A stretch of DNA of 18,275 nucleotides from positions 1-18,275 of the forward strand of contig CAYNGH010000058.1 of assembly GCA_964396845.1 (NCBI GenBank), given 5' to 3'. Made by a program: the position numbers and the translations under genes. The notes beneath the pieces were generated by a model. The model did no database searches. It had not been told where the DNA came from and was given only the letters and a program-made list of their open reading frames with translations. This DNA is from CAYNGH01 sp964396845 (GTDB lineage Bacteria; Vulcanimicrobiota; JAJTBE01; CAYNGH01). This document shows, piece by piece, positions 12,879 to 18,275 of this stretch (position 1 is its first letter; the number at the start of each line of letters is the position of its first letter).

Positions 12879-15560
12879 CTATTCAAAGGCGATAACTCCC
12901 GGAGAAGTTTCCAGGGGAATAACCCCTGCAACCACTCCAGTGCGGGCATCCAACACCGATACATCCCTCGACTCTTTGTGGAGAACCCACAGCTGTTCCA
13001 GGGGCCTGTGATATGCCAGCCTTCCAGGCCCTTGACCACCGATGACGGCCCTTCTCATCATCTCCCCGGTTTCCAGATCAAAGGAAACAACAACGCCCAG
13101 TTCATCAAAATAAACCCATATGACATCGTCATCAGGAGAAGCCTCCAGGTGAGTTGCTCTGCCCAGAAACCGGGGAAACAATATAGCTTCTTCCTGCTGG
13201 CCGTAAAGCAGGTCCAGGGGAACAAGCCTCTCCCCTGCCGAATCGAGAACATAGAGGGTCTGCCGGGCTCTGCTCAGCAGTGCTTCTCCCTGTTCAAAAT
13301 CCAGCTTCATGTTGCCGGTTAAATCCCCTGTATGGGGATTGATGGAAACAGCCATGGGTTCATCGTCACAAAGGACAATAATCCCTGACAACTTTCCCTG
13401 CAATGTATCATCATCCCACCGGGGATCATTGAGATAAAACATTCTTCGAGGCTGGAATATGGTCCTGGCCATGCCCCCCAGACTCAGGTTCTCGCCTTCC
13501 AGGGCCACAAGGGTTGGATCATTGTCAAAGGCAAGCCAGATCCTGTTGCCCGAGGGATCCTGCAACATACTGACAGGACAGCTTCCTGTATCCCGAAGGC
13601 CCCAGAAAGAGTTATCCCCGGAGTGAAGAACAGTCAGGCTATTTCTCCCCCTGCCGGTGGCGATTATTCCCCTGTCCCGCCGGGGGACTGCGGTTCTGCC
13701 AGGCAGGTTCAAATCCGTCACAAGCAAATCCGTGACATGGAATCCCAGATCCCGCTGATCCAGAACTGTAAGATTCTGGGGCTCAATGGTATAGAGCTTG
13801 TTTTCTCCGGCAACATACACCAGGCTCTTGCCCGGCGGATGCAGATATGCCGGGAGATTGCTGTTCCAGATGAACCCTGCCAGAATCATAATCCCCAGGA
13901 TCATGGAACAAGCAAGGACAGCTTTTTTCACCGGCGCCACAAGCTTTCCCCTGGTTGCAGGTCTGCTTCTCTTGCAGGTTGCAAAGGCAGGAGGCTCATG
14001 CCTTACGGGAACCGGTTCAGGCTTCGGTTTAAACAAGCATTTCTGGAGTTTTTCCCGGAAAACCCTGATATCGCCATAAGTTTTCTGATCATGCCGGCAG
14101 GTGATATCCAGAAGTTTTCGCAAGCCTCTGGCCACGGGATAAGGCCACCGTTTCTCATAGCGGGTCAGTTCAAACCGTTGTTTGGTCAGGAGAAAATACA
14201 TGACCCGGGAAATTTTGGTAATATCGCCATAAAGCTTCTTTGGACTGTCGGGACGGAATGCCAGGGTTCTGTGCAGGTCAAAATATCTCTGCAGATCAAA
14301 TCCTACAATCCTGACATTGCCATCTTCCCCCACCATCACATGCCTTGGCTCCATGTCACCCAGAGTGAAGGGAATGGGCCGGTAATGAAGAAAATCAGTG
14401 GCATTGCACAACTGGATTCCCCAGCGGATCACCTCCTCCATGGAAAAGCCGGTGACGTTCATTTCAGAGAGAGTATCAAGATCAAGACCCAGGGCTTTTT
14501 CCATAATATAATATGCCCGGTTTCTTTCAAAGAAACAGTCGTAAACCCTTACCAGTCCCCGGTGACTGAATCGGCTCAGGATGCGGACTGTATCCATGAA
14601 TGCATCCCTGCGTTCCTCATATTGATCCGAGGACATAGGTTCAGGGATGATCTCCTTGATGATCAGAAAAATTCCGGTATATGCCAGGTCTTCTACAAGA
14701 TAAGTGTTTCCGTAACGTTTTTCATATACCACCTTTCTTATGATAAAACGGCGACGAAGGACAGTCCCCACCGACAGGGAGCGACTGACAAACTTTTCCT
14801 GAGGTTCAATTTCCATGGGATTCACCAGATCCACCGGAGGAATGATGATCTGATTCTCCCCCAGAAAAGATTCCGCATACAGACTCCTGAGGCTGTTGCC
14901 CAGAAGAAGGTTCTCTTTCTCCTCTACCTTTCCCGGAGGAGGACGGATATCATCAAGATAATCGGGGGAATAAAAAGAATAGGGATTTTCCGCCGGGACT
15001 GGCTCCACCGGCAGTGAAAGAAAATCATCAAGGGTCAGGCAACTGCCGTCACTGGATTCACTGCTTGAGTTTAGCTGTTCTGATATACTGTCCCCGGGCG
15101 AGAACACAGCCCCGGGCCTGGGAAGCCGTGGCCTTGGATTTCTGTTTGTCTTCTCCTGTGAACAGGGCCTTTCCCTGAGGCAATAACCGGAACAGCGGGC
15201 CCACATCTCTTCCAGAGTAAGGTATTCCTGCTCTTCCTGGGGCCGAATCACCTCCGGCTCACTGGCAATCCCGGCTTTTCGTGGGGAAGTGGATTTTTCT
15301 TCTGACACAGCAAGGCAAAATCCATCCAGAGAAGTTGTCAGGCGCTCAGGAGTGGAAACCTCACGATGATACCGCAGTTTTTTTTCGCCCAGCCCCGGCA
15401 GGCCCCCCCCGACACCGGGACAATACTTGGTGATAAATTTTTCCTCAGGCTTGGATGCTACCTGCCACCGAAGCCGGGATAAAATGAGAAAATCAAGATC
15501 TCCCTTTTTAGAGAAAGACCCTTTTTTCCTTATTTTATCATTCCCTGCCAGGTGAAACAT
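12879..15560 (-). CDS. Transmembrane pseudokinase with C-terminal beta-propeller
   Basis: A predicted 893-residue membrane protein. Residues 1 to about 255 are charged, low-complexity and unrecognised. A kinase-like domain follows (about 264-510), then a basic stretch, one TM helix (about 546-565) and a strand-rich C-terminal domain (about 570-893) resembling YVTN/NHL-type propellers. Positive charge before the helix places the kinase-like part inside and the propeller outside. K302 is kept, but the alphaC Glu is Thr324. The HRD-KPxN segment reads GDMEPRH: the Asp (402) stays, while Arg, Lys and Asn are replaced by Gly401, Glu404 and His407. DFG reads GFD (420-422) and the glycine loop is degenerate. 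It is therefore probably a pseudokinase that signals by binding. The ATG at 15560 has TGGAG five bases upstream; the ATG at 15596 has no such site. A dedicated promoter lies upstream. Confidence 0.85.
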   Translation of the reverse strand: MFHLAGNDKIRKKGSFSKKGDLDFLILSRLRWQVASKPEEKFITKYCPGVGGGLPGLGEKKLRYHREVSTPERLTTSLDGFCLAVSEEKSTSPRKAGIASEPEVIRPQEEQEYLTLEEMWARCSGYCLRERPCSQEKTNRNPRPRLPRPGAVFSPGDSISEQLNSSSESSDGSCLTLDDFLSLPVEPVPAENPYSFYSPDYLDDIRPPPGKVEEKENLLLGNSLRSLYAESFLGENQIIIPPVDLVNPMEIEPQEKFVSRSLSVGTVLRRRFIIRKVVYEKRYGNTYLVEDLAYTGIFLIIKEIIPEPMSSDQYEERRDAFMDTVRILSRFSHRGLVRVYDCFFERNRAYYIMEKALGLDLDTLSEMNVTGFSMEEVIRWGIQLCNATDFLHYRPIPFTLGDMEPRHVMVGEDGNVRIVGFDLQRYFDLHRTLAFRPDSPKKLYGDITKISRVMYFLLTKQRFELTRYEKRWPYPVARGLRKLLDITCRHDQKTYGDIRVFREKLQKCLFKPKPEPVPVRHEPPAFATCKRSRPATRGKLVAPVKKAVLACSMILGIMILAGFIWNSNLPAYLHPPGKSLVYVAGENKLYTIEPQNLTVLDQRDLGFHVTDLLVTDLNLPGRTAVPRRDRGIIATGRGRNSLTVLHSGDNSFWGLRDTGSCPVSMLQDPSGNRIWLAFDNDPTLVALEGENLSLGGMARTIFQPRRMFYLNDPRWDDDTLQGKLSGIIVLCDDEPMAVSINPHTGDLTGNMKLDFEQGEALLSRARQTLYVLDSAGERLVPLDLLYGQQEEAILFPRFLGRATHLEASPDDDVIWVYFDELGVVVSFDLETGEMMRRAVIGGQGPGRLAYHRPLEQLWVLHKESRDVSVLDARTGVVAGVIPLETSPGVIAFE

Positions 15561-15634
15561 TATAACTCCAGTAAAATGACCGTTCCATCCCTTCATGTAA
15601 TCGACATCAAACTGCAGTTATTTAACAAAATCCA

Positions 15635-15662
15635 ATTATTTTATACTATAGTATATTATCAA
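15635..15662 (-). promoter_or_regulatory. Promoter for the pseudokinase gene
   Basis: On the minus strand TTGATA (15662-15657) and AATAAT (15640-15635) each match five of six consensus bases with a 16-base spacer. Transcription would start near 15628, about 70 bases before the ATG at 15560. The terminator just upstream makes a separate promoter necessary. Confidence 0.5.
15642..15655. promoter_or_regulatory. 14-bp palindrome inside the promoter spacer (possible operator)
   Basis: TATACTATAGTATA is a perfect palindrome placed between the -35 and -10 elements of the pseudokinase promoter, a classic repressor-binding position. AT-rich palindromes also arise by chance, so operator function is inferred only. 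Confidence 0.4.
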
Positions 15663-15676
15663 TAATACCCATGTAG

Positions 15677-15730
15677 AAAAACATGCCCCGCTCCCTGGCG
15701 GCCGTCTTTGACCGACTCAGGGAACAGGGC
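15677..15730 (-). terminator. Rho-independent terminator of the baeRF gene
   Basis: Read on the minus strand, GCCCTGTTCCCTG pairs with CAGGGAGCGGGGC in an unbroken 13-bp stem including two G-U pairs, followed after three bases by TTTTT. The G-U positions become C-A mismatches on the plus strand, so the structure is specific to minus-strand RNA. It begins 29 bases past the baeRF stop. Confidence 0.65.
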
Positions 15731-15758
15731 ATTGGGTTGACAGAAAAAGCCAGAATTG

Positions 15759-16844
15759 TCAGTAACGTAGAATCAGAGCTATGCCATGGTGATCCTTCAA
15801 TTGCCCGTTATCCACAAAAACCACCCGGCCCTGTTTATCCAGGACTGTTTCAATTATTTCATCCACGGCATCATCCATCACATCAGGAGCATTCACATCT
15901 TCTGCTGGTATAATACCACCGCTGGTTTCATCCAGCCGGGCGGGGTAGTGAAAGTCTTCCTCCACCAGGAGTATCCTTCCCCTTCCTTCCTGAGCCGCCC
16001 GCCATACATCACCGGGGGCCGAGGCGACCTTTCTTTCTCCCATGGCCTTTTCCATCAAGGAGAAAACCTCCTGACGCTTCCGGGACAAATCTTCCTGCAC
16101 CAGGGGCCATACCAACTTGCTCAAATCATGGGATGAAGTCTTGTCGTGGCTCCCTTCCAGGGTTCCCACAACATGGTCCCGGTATTCAGAAATTTCATTA
16201 AAGAAGGAAAGGTACCGCTCAACTCCTACCACAATCAGGGGCAGAGGATCATCAGCCATGAAGAATTTCAATGATTCATCCACCTGCCGGAAAAACTGCC
16301 GGTGACGTTCATCCCGATAAGTAGTTTTTTCAATCCCAATACCTCCGGGGAGAGGCCGTTCACCGCCGGGGCCCTGGTGAGTCATGGGGAAACCGCCGTC
16401 ATCAATCTCGGTGAGATGCTCCCCGACTCCTTCAAAAAGACGGGTGGGTTTTTCGCTCAAAACCAGGGCCCAGTAACGAGCAGTCCGGTTCAGGGCGAAT
16501 ACAAGCTCCCGGGTGAAGAAGTTTTCATCAACCACAACCCGTTCTTTCGGGGAAAAGGGCAACTGGAAGGCTCTGGCAAAATCCCGGTTGACAAACAGAA
16601 CCAGTCCGTCAAGAAGATAACGGTAATCGATACTTTCTGTGAGCTTTTCAAGATTATTCATCAGGGAGGCAATCTCCCGCTTGCCGAATTCTTCCAGCAG
16701 GCGATCCCCGGCCTGTCTGACAAGGTTTTTTACCCTGATAGGATCCTGTTTATTCTGGGGCGAAGTCCTGTGGGTGGGCAGGGTGATAGTTACGCAGGGA
16801 TAGCCTTCAATCTGTTGAATCTGGCGAACATCGTGACGGTTCAT
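15759..16844 (-). CDS. baeRF/Balon-like ribosome-associated protein
   Basis: A 361-residue cytosolic protein that resembles the bacterial archaeo-eukaryotic release factor (baeRF) group, relatives of eRF1 and Pelota. Characterised members include Balon, which binds the ribosomal A site during hibernation. Visible features are an N-terminal segment with GYPCVTITLPTHR (14-26) and QDPIR (33-37), a middle domain (about 120-255), and a C-terminal domain like eRF1 domain 3, ending with a glycine-turn strand (VVFVDN) and GIALILRY at the C-terminus. The GGQ peptide-release motif is absent, so it should not hydrolyse peptidyl-tRNA. The ATG at 16844 has AAAGGAGAG eight bases upstream and is preferred over the ATG at 16883. 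It is a single-gene unit ending in a strong terminator. Family membership is from motif and length recognition; ribosome binding is inferred. Confidence 0.75.
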   Translation of the reverse strand: MNRHDVRQIQQIEGYPCVTITLPTHRTSPQNKQDPIRVKNLVRQAGDRLLEEFGKREIASLMNNLEKLTESIDYRYLLDGLVLFVNRDFARAFQLPFSPKERVVVDENFFTRELVFALNRTARYWALVLSEKPTRLFEGVGEHLTEIDDGGFPMTHQGPGGERPLPGGIGIEKTTYRDERHRQFFRQVDESLKFFMADDPLPLIVVGVERYLSFFNEISEYRDHVVGTLEGSHDKTSSHDLSKLVWPLVQEDLSRKRQEVFSLMEKAMGERKVASAPGDVWRAAQEGRGRILLVEEDFHYPARLDETSGGIIPAEDVNAPDVMDDAVDEIIETVLDKQGRVVFVDNGQLKDHHGIALILRY

Positions 16845-17114
16845 CAATAACTCTCCTTTTATTATTTTAATTTCAGCGGGCAAAATCGAACCCCTGAGAT
16901 TCGATTCACAACCACTTAAGTTAAAACATAGTTGTATGAATATAAATTCACTCTTCAGGAGAATATCCCTGTATGGCAGTTTATTTACACTGCAACAAGG
17001 AACAATTCCGGCACTTTATCGGCTGTGAAGGGGAACAGGGATCCGGCGGTGAATTCTCTTCATCACCGGGAAAATCCCCATCCCAGACTTTATCAATATA
17101 CCGGGAGGTCTGCT
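16845..17114. other. Divergent intergenic region
   Basis: A 270-base spacer between the starts of the baeRF and PsbP-like genes. It contains an inverted repeat AATCGAA-N9-TTCGATT (16884-16906). A TATAAA at 16941-16946 could serve the plus-strand gene but lacks a good -35. No gene is supported here. Confidence 0.4.
16884..16906. repeat. Inverted repeat with 7-bp arms
   Basis: AATCGAA and TTCGATT are separated by nine bases. It lies 40 bases upstream of the baeRF start, where an operator or leader hairpin could sit. No known regulator site is recognised. Confidence 0.45.
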
Positions 17115-17609
17115 GTGAAAAGAGTTCTTTCCATATTAGTTATTCTTATTGCGACGTTGACTATCTTTCCTTCTGTTTCTCTGGCCGGGGAAAAGTATGT
17201 CAATCCAAGATTCGGTTTTTCCATCGAACTGCCCGACAAGTGGGCTCCCTTTCGAGATCCGGCCCCTCAGAATAATGACGGCGTAAGTTTTACCCTGCCG
17301 GGAGATGCCCGCTTTTCCGCCAGCGGTTCCCACAATGTTCTGGAAAGATCCCTCAAGGACTCGGTGGATGAGTGGATTGCCGGGAATCCCATAATCCGAA
17401 GCACTCCCATCACTCTGTCCAATGGAAAGGGAGAGTACGTGAGATGGAACGATCAGGATCAGAATCATATGCTCCTGTTTGTCATGTCCCGGGACAAGGA
17501 TATCTGTTTCACGGTATATTACCGAGGGCCGGAAAACAGTTTCCCCCTATACAGCACTGAAGCCTTTCAAGCCCTCAAGACTTTTGAAATCATCAACAGT
17601 CAGCATTAA
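17115..17609 (+). CDS. Exported PsbP/Mog1-like protein
   Basis: A 164-residue protein with a signal peptide (about residues 1-24, ending SLA before GEKYV), so exported. The mature part begins with 'YVNPRFGFSIELPDKW', a pattern typical of PsbP/Mog1-like domains (a strand, then FGFSI-x-LP-x-W). It ends with strand-rich segments and the usual late hydrophobic strand with S-R-D-K. Such domains bind proteins or ligands on the cell envelope, but no specific function can be read here. The start is GTG (17115-17117), five bases after GGGAGGT, chosen over an ATG at 16932 that would put 61 unlikely residues before the signal peptide. The next gene follows after 14 bases, so they are probably co-transcribed. 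The PsbP-like call is moderate. Confidence 0.75.
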   Translation: MKRVLSILVILIATLTIFPSVSLAGEKYVNPRFGFSIELPDKWAPFRDPAPQNNDGVSFTLPGDARFSASGSHNVLERSLKDSVDEWIAGNPIIRSTPITLSNGKGEYVRWNDQDQNHMLLFVMSRDKDICFTVYYRGPENSFPLYSTEAFQALKTFEIINSQH

Positions 17610-17623
17610 ATCAGGAGAATCTT

Positions 17624-18256
17624 ATGACAGAGCCAACCCGGGAACAGTTGGATACGGCGGTTTCTGACTGGAATTCATACCATCACACAAAACAGATCAC
17701 TATGGCAGGGATGATAATCTATTCCCTCATAATGCCCCTTTTTGCCATAGCAACAGGCTTCTTTCTCCACACCCGGCTGGAGATTGAAAGCACTCTGGCC
17801 TATGGATTGACCGCCGGCCTGTTCGCTCCTCTGATATTATGGCGGTTGGCCTCAGGGATAAAAATGCTGGGAGATGCCTCAAAAAAACTCCACAGCCATG
17901 ACCGTTCTCTTGTTGACTTCATTAACAGAGCTGTTGGCAAGACAATCAGGCGAAATCCCGAAAAAGACCCCGGCACGATCACCTTCAGTACTTATTATCA
18001 GACTTACAACAACCTGCGTACATGGCTTCGATGGAGAGGGAAGATTCAAGGTGACACCCTGACCCTGGTGCGCCTGCCGGGAAGGGAAATCCACTTCCTG
18101 GGCAGGAATCAGTTCAAGCTGGATGGAGCCGGCAGTCCATCAGGGATTTTTTCGAAATATCACGCTGTGAAGGTTTCCTTTGGCTTGCGTCATGATAATG
18201 CCCGGATACCGATGGATTCATATAATGCATTAACCAGATGGAAACAGGGCTTGTGA
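17624..18256 (+). CDS. Two-TM membrane protein of unknown function
   Basis: A 210-residue protein with two hydrophobic helices (about 27-48 and 57-77) close together near the N-terminus, leaving about 130 mainly cytosolic, strand-rich residues with many basic positions. I do not recognise a family. It is preceded by CAGGAG and sits 14 bases after the exported PsbP-like gene, suggesting they work together at the envelope. It ends one base before a new ATG. Confidence 0.75.
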   Translation: MTEPTREQLDTAVSDWNSYHHTKQITMAGMIIYSLIMPLFAIATGFFLHTRLEIESTLAYGLTAGLFAPLILWRLASGIKMLGDASKKLHSHDRSLVDFINRAVGKTIRRNPEKDPGTITFSTYYQTYNNLRTWLRWRGKIQGDTLTLVRLPGREIHFLGRNQFKLDGAGSPSGIFSKYHAVKVSFGLRHDNARIPMDSYNALTRWKQGL

Positions 18257-18257
18257 A

Positions 18258-18275
18258 ATGCAACATCCATCGACT
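18258..18275 (+). CDS. Possible start of a further gene, cut by the window edge
   Basis: An ATG one base after the preceding stop opens a frame that runs to the window end (MQHPST). Only six codons are visible, with a weak GGG upstream. Tight spacing suggests an operon member, but it cannot be confirmed here. Confidence 0.3.

Noticed and set aside
12789..13322. Plus-strand ORF after the lipoprotein
   Set aside because: Most of it is antisense to the propeller domain of the pseudokinase; no domain is seen.
13623..15017. A 464-residue plus-strand ORF opposite the pseudokinase
   Set aside because: It is fully antisense to a domain-bearing gene, has no recognisable domain, and its composition follows the opposite strand's codons.
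16884..16920. TTCGATT resembling a tRNA T-loop on the minus strand
   Set aside because: No T-stem of five pairs, acceptor stem or anticodon arm can be formed around it.
16973..17275. Plus-strand ORF starting MAVYLHCNKEQ before the PsbP-like gene
   Set aside because: The ribosome site is eleven bases away, and the frame overlaps the signal peptide and mature start of a better-supported gene.

Overview
The window looks like a contig from an uncultured, Gram-negative-like bacterium with mid GC content. An exact 100-base N run sits inside a tandem repeat, which is typical of a metagenome-assembled genome. Eukaryote-like signalling and scaffold domains (ankyrin, TPR, Ser/Thr kinase, pseudokinase) dominate, beside secreted, lipoprotein and membrane proteins. 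Such combinations are common in large-genome candidate phyla, but no rRNA or universal marker gene is present, so I do not assign a phylum.

Layout. Positions 1-6541 (+): an exported PDZ protein (83-736), a highly structured intergenic leader with a terminator-like hairpin (781-926), then a giant 1862-residue ankyrin protein (953-6541) made of eight ankyrin modules joined by acidic linkers. Positions 6542-6867: an intergenic region with a possible 38-residue membrane peptide on the minus strand. Positions 6868-8787 (+): a second ankyrin protein with a 15-residue tandem repeat, interrupted by the N gap, and C-terminal TPRs. Positions 8803-11545 (-): a two-gene operon of a zinc-ribbon Ser/Thr kinase with TPRs followed by a CPBP-type membrane protease homologue. 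Positions 11652-12691 (+): a good promoter, a 67-residue four-cysteine protein and a lipoprotein. Positions 12879-15560 (-): a transmembrane pseudokinase with a predicted extracytoplasmic beta-propeller, preceded by a promoter that contains a 14-bp palindrome. Positions 15677-16844 (-): a baeRF/Balon-like ribosome-associated protein ending in a strong hairpin terminator. Positions 17115-18256 (+): an exported PsbP/Mog1-like protein, a two-TM protein, and the first codons of a further ORF at the right edge.

How the genes may work together (inference). An intact cytosolic kinase with zinc ribbon and TPRs lies about 1.3 kb from a kinase-dead membrane receptor that shares its kinase subfamily layout. 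Two ankyrin scaffold proteins are encoded next to them, with related start regions and a shared acidic linker motif. This suggests a signalling and scaffolding neighbourhood linking envelope sensing to cytosolic assemblies, with a ribosome-hibernation-type factor nearby. No biochemical link between these genes is visible in the sequence itself.
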